Assembly: GCA_007117185.1 (NCBI GenBank)
Contig: SKHA01000067.1
Span: 1 to 22,389, forward strand
Direction: 5' to 3'
Origin: Spirochaeta sp.
GTDB lineage: Bacteria; Spirochaetota; Spirochaetia; DSM-27196; Alkalispirochaetaceae
DNA length: 22,389 bases
Shown here: piece after piece, positions 1 through 7,560 of the stretch
How the letters are laid out: each line of letters opens with the position of its first letter
Numbering within the stretch: the stretch's first letter is position 1
Position numbers and translations under genes: made by a program
The notes under the pieces: generated by a model
What the model saw: only the letters and a program-made list of their open reading frames with translations
Database searches by the model: none
Told to the model about the DNA's origin: nothing

Positions 1-63
1 ATACATAGGCCGCGCCCCAGTGAAACGGAAAAGGGCTGGTGTGTAAAGAGGTAGCACTGTGAC

Positions 64-92
64 TTGAAAACCCTGGCACTTCCTGCTTTGAT
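64..92 (+). promoter_or_regulatory. Sigma70-type promoter of osmC, probably leaderless
   Basis: A -35 hexamer TTGAAA (64-69) is followed by a 17-nt spacer and an extended -10, TGC plus TTTGAT (84-92). The ATG at 99 begins exactly 6 nt after the -10, so transcription should start at or next to the start codon. There is no Shine-Dalgarno sequence before that ATG, which agrees with a leaderless message. This is read from the sequence only; the transcription start is inferred. Confidence 0.6.
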
Positions 93-98
93 GTGACC

Positions 99-533
99 AT
101 GCGTGATGTACAATACTCAATTACTGCCCGGGCGTCCTCCGCCACCCGGACAGATATCTCGGTCCGGGACTTCTCTCTGATCATCGATGAGCCGCAGAAA
201 CTCGGCGGCACCAACGCCGGCCCCAACCCCCTGGAGTACGAGCTGGCGTCCCTCGCCGGCTGTCTGAACGTGACCGGCCACCTTGTCGCCGGGGAGATGG
301 GGCTGACCATCAGCAACCTTTCCATGGAACTCTCTGGCACCCTGAACCCGGCGCGTTTCATGGGGCGGGGTGAGGAGGAACGCGCCGGCTTCAAAGAGAT
401 CACCGTTTCTGTCTCCCTTGAACACGACGGCGACGAAGCAGCGCTGGAAACGTGGCTGCGAGCCGTGGAGGACCGGTGCCCGGTGAGTGACAACCTCTCC
501 TCGGGAACCACCCTCTCGATCGTACGGCATTGA
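99..533 (+). CDS. OsmC/Ohr-family peroxiredoxin-like protein
   Basis: This 144-residue protein belongs to the OsmC family, small cytoplasmic thiol peroxidases that reduce organic hydroperoxides using two cysteines. Both expected cysteines are visible: C55 in a LASLAGC motif that follows NPLEYE, and C127 in DRCPVSDNL. Length is normal for the family. A GTG at 93 is in frame 6 nt upstream, but I prefer the ATG at 99 because it lies 6 nt from a good extended -10 and the GTG would fall upstream of the likely transcription start. The stop TGA overlaps the TTG start of the transporter gene that follows, so the two are probably one operon. The exact substrate (osmotically inducible OsmC, Ohr or a YhfA-like branch) cannot be decided from the sequence. 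Confidence 0.9.
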   Translation: MRDVQYSITARASSATRTDISVRDFSLIIDEPQKLGGTNAGPNPLEYELASLAGCLNVTGHLVAGEMGLTISNLSMELSGTLNPARFMGRGEEERAGFKEITVSVSLEHDGDEAALETWLRAVEDRCPVSDNLSSGTTLSIVRH

Positions 534-1840
534 ACACCAGAGCGCCCCGTCTACCCGGCTTCTACCACTATGTGATTATCGTCGTCGGGACCGGCGGGGT
601 GCTCGCCAGCGTCGTCGGTCAGACCATCGGTGTCTCCGCGTTTACGGACCACCTGGTGGAAGCTCTCGGGCTGGCGCGAACCCAGTTGAGCATGGCCTAC
701 CTGTTGGGAACGATCTCCAGCGCGGCGATTCTCAACCGCGCCGGGCGGCTGTACGACCGACTGGGAGCGCGGGTCATGGGAACGGCCACCGCAGCGTTAC
801 TGGGGTTGACCCTCATCGCCCTCTCGTTTCTCCCGGCGATTGTCCGGACAGGCAGTTTTGCCGTGGCATTCCCGGCAATCACCGTGGGGTTCTTTCTCCT
901 GCGGTTTCTTGGCCAGGGTGTCATGTCCCTCGTCTCCCGGGCGATGGTGATCAAGTGGTTTGAGCGCAACCGCGGTCTGGCCAACGCGGTCCTGGGCTCG
1001 CTGGTGACCCTCGGGTTTTCCTCGTCACCACTCCTCTTTTCGACGCTGATCGCCGGATACGGGTGGACCGGAGCATGGCGGATCCTCGGGCTTGTTCTGG
1101 CCCTGCCGGTAGCGGGGATCATTCTGCTGCTGTTTCGAGACAACCCTCAGGCGTACGGGTTACTCCCCGACGGCGGCCCCGGGAAGCGGGTACGCAGGCC
1201 GGTAGCTGAGGCACCTCCAGACGTGGATTTCACCCTCTCCCAGGCGCAGCGCACCCTGCCGTTCTGGGTGTTCACCGGCCTTCTTACCCTGAGCAGTCTC
1301 TACTTCACTGGACTCACCTTTCATGTGGTTTCGGTGTTCGCCGAAGCAGGGTTGAGTGCATCCCAGGCGCTGGGGATCTTCCTGCCGGGATCGTTTCTGG
1401 CGGTGCCGCTGAGTTTTCTCGCCGGATGGGCCAGTGATCGAATGGAGTTGCGTTTCCTGGGGATTGCCCTGGGCGCAGGAATGCTCCTGGGGATCGCCGC
1501 TGCGTCGCTGCTCACGACACCGCTTTCGGTGGTGCTGCTGATCCTGGGGATGGGGATCAACGGCGGTCTGTTTGGCATTCTTGTGGCGGTCGTCTGGCCC
1601 CGCTTCTTCGGGCTGCGCCACATCGGCGCCATAACCGGCACGGTGGCGGGGTTCACCGTGGCCGGGTCAGCGCTGGGACCGTATCTGTTCAGTCTCTCCC
1701 TGGATCTCACCGGGAGCTACAGGGCGGTGGGCATCGTCAGCGCTTTCGCAACGATGCTGCTGATCGCTCTGGCTCCGCGAGCACGCCGCCCCCGCTCTCT
1801 CCCGTCTGTTGTTGCGGCGGACAACCTCCAGGAGCGGTAA
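530..1840 (+). CDS. Major facilitator superfamily transporter (OFA/MCT-like)
   Basis: This 436-residue integral membrane protein has about 12 hydrophobic segments in two halves, separated by a charged cytoplasmic loop around residues 200-240 (RDNPQAYG to LSQAQRTLPFW). The MFS loop 2-3 motif is present as GRLYDRLGAR, and a counterpart, GWASDRMELR, occurs in the second half. The overall pattern resembles oxalate/formate antiporter or monocarboxylate-type MFS carriers, but the substrate is unknown. The start is TTG at 530, overlapping the osmC stop (TTGA), with no clear Shine-Dalgarno; translational coupling to osmC is likely. It ends only 2 nt before the stop of the convergent gnd gene, with no obvious terminator between them. 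Confidence 0.88.
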   Translation: MNTRAPRLPGFYHYVIIVVGTGGVLASVVGQTIGVSAFTDHLVEALGLARTQLSMAYLLGTISSAAILNRAGRLYDRLGARVMGTATAALLGLTLIALSFLPAIVRTGSFAVAFPAITVGFFLLRFLGQGVMSLVSRAMVIKWFERNRGLANAVLGSLVTLGFSSSPLLFSTLIAGYGWTGAWRILGLVLALPVAGIILLLFRDNPQAYGLLPDGGPGKRVRRPVAEAPPDVDFTLSQAQRTLPFWVFTGLLTLSSLYFTGLTFHVVSVFAEAGLSASQALGIFLPGSFLAVPLSFLAGWASDRMELRFLGIALGAGMLLGIAAASLLTTPLSVVLLILGMGINGGLFGILVAVVWPRFFGLRHIGAITGTVAGFTVAGSALGPYLFSLSLDLTGSYRAVGIVSAFATMLLIALAPRARRPRSLPSVVAADNLQER

Positions 1841-1842
1841 CC

Positions 1843-3351
1843 TCAGGCGTTGTAGGTGCCACTGGTGGTGGTACCGCCGGTACCAGTCCAGTTGAAGTGG
1901 GAAAACTCCCCTCTGGGGCGGTCCACCCGCTCGTAGGTGTGGGCGCCGAAGTAGTCCCGCTGGGCCTGAATGAGATTCGCAGGCAGCCGCGGGCTGCGAT
2001 AGCCGTCAAAAAACGACAACGCCGTGGCGAACGCGGGAACCGGAATTCCGGCCGTCACTGCCCGGGCAACGGTCCGCCGCCACGCAGCCTGGCAGCTGTG
2101 GATAACATCGGAGAACCAGCGATCCAGCAGCAGGTTGGCCAGATCGGGGTTTCGCTGATACGCGTCCTTGATATGTCCCAGGAAGGCGCTGCGGATGATA
2201 CATCCTTCTCGCCACAGCAACGCCACGTTGCCGTAGTTGATGTTCCAGCCCCTCGACTCTGAGGTCTCACGAATCAGCATGAATCCCTGAGCGTAGGAGA
2301 TGATCTTGGAGGCCAGCAGGGCTTGCCGAAGATCCTGCAGGATCTCCTGTCGATCCCCTTCGATGGCGCTAAAACCGCCGTGGGCCTCGTCGGAAGCGCC
2401 GCCGGGGCCGCACAGGATCTGTGAGGCGGTGACGCGCTCTTCCTTGACCGCCGAGAGCGCCCGAGCGAACACCGCTTCCACGATGAGGGTCACCGGGATT
2501 CCCGCTTCCAGAGAATTGATGCCGGTCCATTTCCCCGTTCCCTTCTGACCAGCCGCGTCGAGGATGTAGTCCAGAACGTACTTCCCGTCCTCGTCTTTGG
2601 CGGCGAGGATATCCCGGGTGATCTCGATGAGGTAGCTGTCCAGTTCAGTGGTGTTCCACTCGTCGAGAATGTGGTGCATCTCTTCGTTGCTTAGACCGAG
2701 GCCCGACTTCATGACGTGATACGCCTCGCTGATCAACTGCATGTCGCCGTACTCGATCCCGTTGTGGACCATCTTCACGTAGTGGCCGGCGCCGTCCGCA
2801 CCGACCCAGTCGGCACACGCTTCTCCCTCGGGAGTCTTGGCGGCGATGGCCTGGAAAATCTCGCGAATATGCGGCCACGCCTCTTTGTTGCCGCCGGGCA
2901 TGATGCTCGGTCCGTGCCGCGCCCCTTCCTCACCACCGGAGACGCCCGTTCCGACGAAAAGAATCCCCTTCTCCGCCAGGTCCCGGGTACGTCGGATCGA
3001 GTCGGGGTAGTGGGAGTTGCCGCCGTCGATGATGATATCGCCCTTTTCCAGGTGTGGCAGGATCGCCTGGATGAACGTGTCCACCACCTCCCCCGCTTTG
3101 ACCATCAGCATCACCCGACGAGGTCGCTTCAGAGTTGCCACAAGCTCTTCAATGGAGGTGGCAGGCAGGATCGTCTCCCGCCCCGCCGCCGGTCCGGCGA
3201 TGAAGTCACGGGTTTTTTCTTCCGTGCGGTTGTAGACCGCAACGGTATAGCCGTTGTCGTTCATGTTCAGTACGAGGTTCTGACCCATAACCGCCAGCCC
3301 GATCAGGCCGATGTCTGCGGTGGGTGTTGTTATGCTGCTGTTCTGTGCCAT
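1843..3351 (-). CDS. gnd: 6-phosphogluconate dehydrogenase, decarboxylating
   Basis: Gnd oxidises and decarboxylates 6-phosphogluconate to ribulose 5-phosphate in the oxidative pentose phosphate pathway, giving NADPH. The 502-residue protein has the nucleotide-binding start GLIGLAVMGQN (15-25) with NRT at the end of the second strand (41-43), typical of NADP+ use. It also has the substrate motif VSGGEEGARHGPSIMPGG (137-154), the catalytic lysine K193 and E200 in KMVHNGIEYGDMQ, and AGQKGTGKWT (267-276). The C-terminal tail WTGTGGTTTSGTYNA is typical of the long bacterial and eukaryotic form. The ATG at 3351 is chosen because AAGGAG lies 7 nt upstream; this site sits inside the last codons of the larA-like gene, whose stop is 4 nt away. 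It is the last gene of the minus-strand cluster. Confidence 0.96.
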   Translation of the reverse strand: MAQNSSITTPTADIGLIGLAVMGQNLVLNMNDNGYTVAVYNRTEEKTRDFIAGPAAGRETILPATSIEELVATLKRPRRVMLMVKAGEVVDTFIQAILPHLEKGDIIIDGGNSHYPDSIRRTRDLAEKGILFVGTGVSGGEEGARHGPSIMPGGNKEAWPHIREIFQAIAAKTPEGEACADWVGADGAGHYVKMVHNGIEYGDMQLISEAYHVMKSGLGLSNEEMHHILDEWNTTELDSYLIEITRDILAAKDEDGKYVLDYILDAAGQKGTGKWTGINSLEAGIPVTLIVEAVFARALSAVKEERVTASQILCGPGGASDEAHGGFSAIEGDRQEILQDLRQALLASKIISYAQGFMLIRETSESRGWNINYGNVALLWREGCIIRSAFLGHIKDAYQRNPDLANLLLDRWFSDVIHSCQAAWRRTVARAVTAGIPVPAFATALSFFDGYRSPRLPANLIQAQRDYFGAHTYERVDRPRGEFSHFNWTGTGGTTTSGTYNA

Positions 3352-3355
3352 TCGA

Positions 3356-4639
3356 CTACTCCTTGAAACGGTCCCGGTGAGCCCAGAGGCCCAAGGCGGG
3401 TTGCGAGACGTAATAGATACGCTCTCCCGAAGGCAGGGTGTTCCAGCCATCTGTCAGCGTATCAGCGTGTAAACGTATCATGGTGTCTGACAAGTTTCCA
3501 TACCCAAACCCGACATTTTCCACCTCCTCCCGGGTGAGATGCCCCGGGCAATAGGTGATGGAAAATCGCCCTTCGCTGGATCCGTGTATGAGGTGCGCCG
3601 CCGCACTGAGATCGTCACCCAGGTCAGGGCGCTCCGCCACGGCCTGCAACGTTGCCTCGGTACCACGATACCCGTACTTCCGGATCAGCGCGTCAATACC
3701 CGGGTCTTCACCGAAACTGCCAACCCCGGGTGCCAGCACTGTCAGCGCGCCGCCGTCGGCGATCATCATTCGGGTGCGGTAGATCGACTTGTTCCCCAAC
3801 CAGGTGCTGTGAAACTCTTCCGGGTCCAGGTGCACAACCACGTGCTCCGGAGCCTCCTCCACCATGGTAAAGTTCACCTCCAGGGCGAGTTCTGCCGCCT
3901 GATAGAAGCAGTCCAGCCCCGTCCCGGCGAAGAGCCCCCGTACCACCAGCTCCCCGGTTTGGTCATCCCGGCCGACCACGGTAAGGACGTAGACCACCGG
4001 AAGGTCCCGGAGGTAGTGTTCCGCCGCGTAGTTGAGCACCCGCCGCACCGGTGTATCCGCGCGGCCCATGATGCGTTCCATTCCGTACACCGCACCGAGG
4101 AAATGGCTGCCGTTGATGCCGTCCCGGCCGCCGGTACCGACGAAGAGGTTCTTGGCGTGATTGGCCATTCCGATCACCTCATGAGGAACAACCTGGCCGA
4201 TGGAAAGGATCATGTCGTGGCCCCCACGAGCCACCAGGCTGTTGACCTGCGCCTTCCAGGGCCAGTTCAGTTTGCCTTCGCTTTGGTTGTGGATGAACTC
4301 TGCCGGGACCTCCCCCAGCGTCACCAGATCGTTACGCCAGTCGTGAACACGAAAGAGCGAGGCAGGAACCCCGGGGAACATAATCTCCCGCTCGCGATCG
4401 CTTACCGGCCTGTGCGTACCCAAAGCGGGTAGGACGTCGGTGAGCCGCGGTCCCACCTGCCGATACAGCATCGCCGTGATCTGCCCGGCGTAGGAATGGA
4501 ACCTGCTGAAATCCGGCGGCACCGCCAGAATCTTTCCGGCTGGACCGAATGTGGTCAAAATCTCGGCTAGAGCGTCGCCGATCTGTTCGTCCGTCAATAC
4601 CGCCCCTGGGCCTCCCCAGGCTAATGTCGTGTCACCCAT
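3356..4639 (-). CDS. LarA-family (DUF2088) nickel-pincer racemase-like protein
   Basis: This 427-residue protein belongs to the lactate racemase LarA superfamily, which uses a covalently lysine-bound nickel-pincer nucleotide for alpha-hydroxyacid racemisation or epimerisation. Key residues can be matched. H153, K163 and H179 (PHEVIG, AKN, GSHF) have exactly the 10- and 26-residue spacing of H174, K184 and H200 in Lactobacillus plantarum LarA. A first catalytic histidine is H76 in GTHRP, and D43/R46 match the DxxR cofactor-phosphate motif. The enzyme is therefore probably active with the cofactor, but LarA paralogues act on different hydroxyacids, so the substrate is unknown. No larB, larC or larE maturation genes are in the window. 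The ATG at 4639 follows TATCCT by 6 nt and has only a very close GGAG; reading frame upstream looks non-coding. It lies between feoC (32-nt gap) and gnd (4-nt gap). Confidence 0.85.
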   Translation of the reverse strand: MGDTTLAWGGPGAVLTDEQIGDALAEILTTFGPAGKILAVPPDFSRFHSYAGQITAMLYRQVGPRLTDVLPALGTHRPVSDREREIMFPGVPASLFRVHDWRNDLVTLGEVPAEFIHNQSEGKLNWPWKAQVNSLVARGGHDMILSIGQVVPHEVIGMANHAKNLFVGTGGRDGINGSHFLGAVYGMERIMGRADTPVRRVLNYAAEHYLRDLPVVYVLTVVGRDDQTGELVVRGLFAGTGLDCFYQAAELALEVNFTMVEEAPEHVVVHLDPEEFHSTWLGNKSIYRTRMMIADGGALTVLAPGVGSFGEDPGIDALIRKYGYRGTEATLQAVAERPDLGDDLSAAAHLIHGSSEGRFSITYCPGHLTREEVENVGFGYGNLSDTMIRLHADTLTDGWNTLPSGERIYYVSQPALGLWAHRDRFKE

Positions 4640-4645
4640 ACTCCA

Positions 4646-4651
4646 AGGATA
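4646..4651 (-). promoter_or_regulatory. Possible -10 element of the larA-like gene
   Basis: On the minus strand TATCCT ends 6 nt before the ATG at 4639, the same spacing as in osmC, the aldo/keto reductase and dctP. No convincing -35 is seen 17 nt upstream (TAGCCG). If real, it would give the larA-like gene and gnd their own leaderless transcript independent of feo. Weak evidence on its own. Confidence 0.3.
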
Positions 4652-4671
4652 GCGGAAGAATGGGAAAACGG

Positions 4672-4962
4672 CTACGCCGGGGCGTTGTCTGCGGCGATGG
4701 GATCTTCCGGGAAGAACACCACCTCGACGGCAGCGGAAGGTGAACCGCAGCGATCTACCAGGGGACACTGTCCGCAACGCGGTCTGGGGTTGTCCGAACA
4801 CCCGTCCTCCGGAGAACGCCTCTCACGAAGCAACGAGCCCTTTCGGACCAGAATGTCCAGCGCCCCTTCCACCTGCCAGCGGTCCAGCCCGGTCTCGAAG
4901 ACCAGTTCCGCTACCGTTGTGACCCGGCGCGCCTGAGCCGCATTCAGAACCTCAGCGATCAT
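4672..4962 (-). CDS. feoC: FeoC-like winged-helix protein with four-cysteine motif
   Basis: This 96-residue cytoplasmic protein has a winged-helix N-terminus (about 1-48) followed by C55, C63, C66 and C72 (CX7CX2CX5C), the layout of FeoC proteins, where the cysteines can bind an iron-sulfur cluster. FeoC is an accessory of the ferrous iron transporter FeoB, proposed to protect FeoB or act as an iron- or oxygen-responsive switch. The position supports the call: its ATG at 4962 lies inside the end of feoB (11-nt overlap), so the two should be translationally coupled. The acidic C-terminal tail beyond residue 80 makes it longer than the approximately 78-residue E. coli protein. A general transcription regulator is the alternative, but the location makes FeoC much more likely. 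Confidence 0.82.
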   Translation of the reverse strand: MIAEVLNAAQARRVTTVAELVFETGLDRWQVEGALDILVRKGSLLRERRSPEDGCSDNPRPRCGQCPLVDRCGSPSAAVEVVFFPEDPIAADNAPA

Positions 4963-7285
4963 TGCCCCTCAGTCCCGGCAGCAGCCGAAAGAGCAGACCC
5001 ATCGCCACCAGAAGCCCCGCTGCCAACGCCAGCACCGGAACGCTCGGCCCGGTGGCGACCTGGTAGAAGATCACCGCCACGGACCAGGCAAGGACGGTGA
5101 GGTACCCCGCCAGCAGCGCGCCGTACCCAACCCCCATCTCCTGGATGGCAGCGCCAAGGGCGGCGATACAGGGGAAATAGATCAGCACGAACAGGAGGTA
5201 CGCAAACCCTCCAGCAGGGTTGAACCGGGAGCGCATGCGGCCGAACACCCCGCCATCCATCTCCTCCTGGTCGTCGTCATCGGGGGAGATCCCCACAAGC
5301 GCACCGAGATTCTCCGGTATCGTACCCACGGCTTCCAGGAGCCCTCCCAGAAGGTCCAGCTGGTCATCCTCCTGGTCATCCCCAGACACGTCCTGGCTGT
5401 ACAGCGAACCAAGGGTTCCGACGATCGCCTCTTTGGCGAACAGTCCGGTGAACAGTCCGACGGTAGCCGGCCAGTTGTCCTGTTGGATACCCATGGGGGT
5501 GAAGATCGGCGTCAGGCCGCGCCCTATCTCTGACAGAATGGAATCAGGCGAATCGTCGTGCCCGAAGGAACCGTCTGTTCCGACGGTATTCAGAACCGCC
5601 AGGACGGTGACAACGATGGTGATGGTGACCCCCGCGCGGACGATGAACACCTTCAGGCGCTGCCCCGCCAGCCGCAGGACCGCAAACGGACGGGGCACGT
5701 GGTACGGCGGCAGCTCCATCACGAAATGCGAGTATTCCCCCCGGAACAGGGTGTGCTTCAACAGAAGCCCGGTGAGAATCGCCAGGACAAGTCCGGTCAC
5801 ATACAGGGCAAATACCACCACCCCGGCGCGGTGCGGAAAGAGCGCCGCCGAAAAGAGGGCGTACACCGGCAGTCGGGCACCACAACTCATGAACGGCGCC
5901 ATAAAGACGGTCATGTAGCGATCCTTGCGGCTGTCCAGCGTCCGGGATGCCGAAATAGCGGGAACGGTACACCCGAACCCCACCAGTAACGGTACAAAGG
6001 ATTTCCCCGGCAGTCCCACCCAGCGCATCAGGCGGTCCATCACAAAGGCAGCCCGGGCCATGTACCCCGAATCCTCAAGGAGGCTGAGCATCAGGAACAT
6101 CATGAAGATGATCGGTACAAACGTTGCCACCGTCTGAATGCCGCTGCCGATCCCGTCAGCGACGATCACCGTGAGCCACTCGGGCGAACCGATCTGCGAG
6201 AACAGCGCCCGCAGTCCTCCTACCACGAAGGTTCCACCGAGGATGTCGAAGAAATCGATAAACGCGCCACCCAGAGAGATGGTCGCAGCAAAGACCAGGT
6301 ACATCACCGCAAAGAAGACGGGAAAGCCCAGAAAGCGGTTCATCACCACCTGGTCGATCTTCTCGGTGACCGACTCCCGGGTGGGTCGCCGAACCATCAC
6401 ATCCCGGCTGACCCCGTGAATGAAGCCGTATCGCGCCTCCGCGACAACGATGTCCAGATCCTGATGGAGCTGACGGCGTAACGACTCCCGCGCTGCCAGG
6501 CAGTCTTCCAGGGAGATCACCCCGGTGGGATAGACCTGTGACTCAACCCAGGGGTCACCTTCGATGAGGCGCAGAGCCAGATATCGCGCATCAATCGAGG
6601 CCAGAGCCGGTTCAGAACTGATCAGCCCGGTCCAGCGATCCAGCTGCTCCTGCAGCGGCGTCGGGAAGGACAGGTGAAGGGATGGTTCGATAACAGTATC
6701 CAGAGCGGCGACGATCTCCCGCCGGGCGCTGGAGATGCCGTGTCTGGTGGTGGAGGAGACGGCTATCACCGGGCACCCCAGGTGCAGCGCCAGGTGCTCA
6801 GGGTCGACGGTGATCCCTCGGGCTTCGGCAAGATCCAGCATGTTGAGAACCACCAGCACAGGAAGCCCCATCTCCAGCAGCTGAAGAGTGAGGTAGAGGT
6901 TCCGCTCAAGGTTGGCTGCGTCGACGATGTTCACCACCAGGTCGAAGTCCCGCTTGAGCAACGCATCCCGGGCCACCACCTCGTCCTCACTGACTGCGGA
7001 CAGGGAGTAGATCCCCGGCAGGTCCACCACCTGAACCGAATGTCCGGCGCGGCCCTGGTGAACCACCGTCGCGCTGGCAGGAGTTCGGGAGGGCGCCCCC
7101 GTTCCGGTGACCATCCCCAGGGAGGGAGACTCCACCATCATGGTGCCCTCTTTGCGTTCGACGGTGACCCCGGGCCAGTTTCCCACCCGCTGGTTACTGC
7201 CAGTGAGGCCATTGAAGAGAGTCGTTTTACCAGAGTTCGGATTTCCGCAGACCATCACCGTCCGCATGGCAGTCGTTTCACTCAT
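4952..7285 (-). CDS. feoB: Ferrous iron transporter FeoB
   Basis: FeoB is the inner-membrane GTPase-permease that takes up Fe2+. The 777-residue protein has an N-terminal G domain with G1 GNPNSGKT (14-21), the switch motif GVTVERKEG (39-47), G3 DLPG (88-91) and G4 NMLD (148-151). A helical spacer follows, then a polytopic permease with the Gate motifs around LEDSGYMARAAFVMDRLM, VGFGCTVP and APFMSCGARLPVYA. It closely resembles the E. coli-type FeoB, though it lacks that protein's cysteine-rich C-terminal tail. Two odd points are an extra stretch of about 30 residues between KEG and the G3 motif (roughly 50-83, rich in G, S, T and P), and a strongly acidic loop (about 628-687) before the last membrane segments. 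The ATG at 7285 overlaps the feoA stop (ATGA), so I reject the in-frame ATG at 7312. Confidence 0.96.
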   Translation of the reverse strand: MSETTAMRTVMVCGNPNSGKTTLFNGLTGSNQRVGNWPGVTVERKEGTMMVESPSLGMVTGTGAPSRTPASATVVHQGRAGHSVQVVDLPGIYSLSAVSEDEVVARDALLKRDFDLVVNIVDAANLERNLYLTLQLLEMGLPVLVVLNMLDLAEARGITVDPEHLALHLGCPVIAVSSTTRHGISSARREIVAALDTVIEPSLHLSFPTPLQEQLDRWTGLISSEPALASIDARYLALRLIEGDPWVESQVYPTGVISLEDCLAARESLRRQLHQDLDIVVAEARYGFIHGVSRDVMVRRPTRESVTEKIDQVVMNRFLGFPVFFAVMYLVFAATISLGGAFIDFFDILGGTFVVGGLRALFSQIGSPEWLTVIVADGIGSGIQTVATFVPIIFMMFLMLSLLEDSGYMARAAFVMDRLMRWVGLPGKSFVPLLVGFGCTVPAISASRTLDSRKDRYMTVFMAPFMSCGARLPVYALFSAALFPHRAGVVVFALYVTGLVLAILTGLLLKHTLFRGEYSHFVMELPPYHVPRPFAVLRLAGQRLKVFIVRAGVTITIVVTVLAVLNTVGTDGSFGHDDSPDSILSEIGRGLTPIFTPMGIQQDNWPATVGLFTGLFAKEAIVGTLGSLYSQDVSGDDQEDDQLDLLGGLLEAVGTIPENLGALVGISPDDDDQEEMDGGVFGRMRSRFNPAGGFAYLLFVLIYFPCIAALGAAIQEMGVGYGALLAGYLTVLAWSVAVIFYQVATGPSVPVLALAAGLLVAMGLLFRLLPGLRGNDR

Positions 7286-7515
7286 ACCATGGTCACCATG
7301 ATCGCCTGGCATTCGCTGCGCCGCAGGGAGAGGCGGTACCCGCGTACCTCCAGCTCCATAGGGTCTCCCATCGGGGCAAAGCGCACCACCCGGACATCCG
7401 TACCGGGAGTCATTCCCATGGAAAGCAACCGCGCCCGGTAGTAGGGGCAGTCCGGGACGAACTTCTCGATCCGGCAGCGTCCACCGGGTTCGACTGTGTT
7501 AAGGGGTATCATCAT
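7282..7515 (-). CDS. feoA: FeoA, SH3-like partner of FeoB
   Basis: This 77-residue cytoplasmic protein has the FeoA fold signature: a start like LNTVEPGGRCRIEKF, the helix YYRARLLSMGMTPGTDVRV, and a beta-rich end LEVRGYRLSLRRSECQAIMV. FeoA is thought to bind the FeoB G domain and stimulate iron transport. It overlaps feoB by 4 nt (ATGA). Two consecutive ATG codons (7515 and 7512) are available; TAAGG about 6 nt before the first could be the Shine-Dalgarno. Both that site and the first ATG lie within a perfect palindrome (7513-7536), so the start of translation and the probable operator coincide. It is the first feo gene, 41 nt downstream of the glutamate dehydrogenase stop. Confidence 0.93.
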   Translation of the reverse strand: MMIPLNTVEPGGRCRIEKFVPDCPYYRARLLSMGMTPGTDVRVVRFAPMGDPMELEVRGYRLSLRRSECQAIMVTMV

Positions 7516-7536
7516 AGTTAGCCTTAGCTAACTATG
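7513..7536. promoter_or_regulatory. Perfect palindrome at feoA start, probable metal-repressor operator
   Basis: Two 10-bp arms, CATAGTTAGC and GCTAACTATG, are exact inverted repeats around the 4-nt centre CTTA. The repeat is AT-rich compared with its surroundings and contains TTAGC/GCTAA cores similar in style to operators of DtxR/MntR/IdeR metal-dependent repressors (inference). On the minus strand it overlaps a -10-like CATAGT, a Shine-Dalgarno-like TAAGG and the first feoA ATG. A bound repressor would therefore block transcription directly. Confidence 0.65.
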
Positions 7537-7560
7537 ACACACCCCGTTGCAGCTGGTCAA
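7531..7560 (-). promoter_or_regulatory. Candidate feoABC promoter
   Basis: On the minus strand TTGACC (7560-7555, overlapping the glutamate dehydrogenase stop) is followed by 18 nt and CATAGT (7536-7531). The -10 lies in the left half of the palindrome, and the predicted start site is near 7524, leaving a leader of about 9 nt. The -35 is good and the -10 moderate, so this is plausible but not certain. Confidence 0.45.

Noticed and set aside
1..100. Possible gene tails at the left edge: an open plus frame ending with TAA at 44-46, another ending with TAG at 52-54, and an open minus frame from ATG at 100 to the edge
   Set aside because: Each has only 15-33 codons in the window, with no recognisable motif; nothing supports one over the others.
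1861..1887. Repeated GGTACC and inverted ACTGG/CCAGT near the gnd 3' end, looking like a terminator hairpin
   Set aside because: It encodes the conserved Gly/Thr-rich C-terminus of Gnd, and there is no T-run; it is explained by coding sequence.
3539..4432. Long open frame on the plus strand (297 codons) opposite the larA-like gene
   Set aside because: It is the antisense shadow of a clearly conserved LarA-family protein; it has no motif and a His/Arg/Val-rich composition typical of shadow frames in GC-rich DNA.
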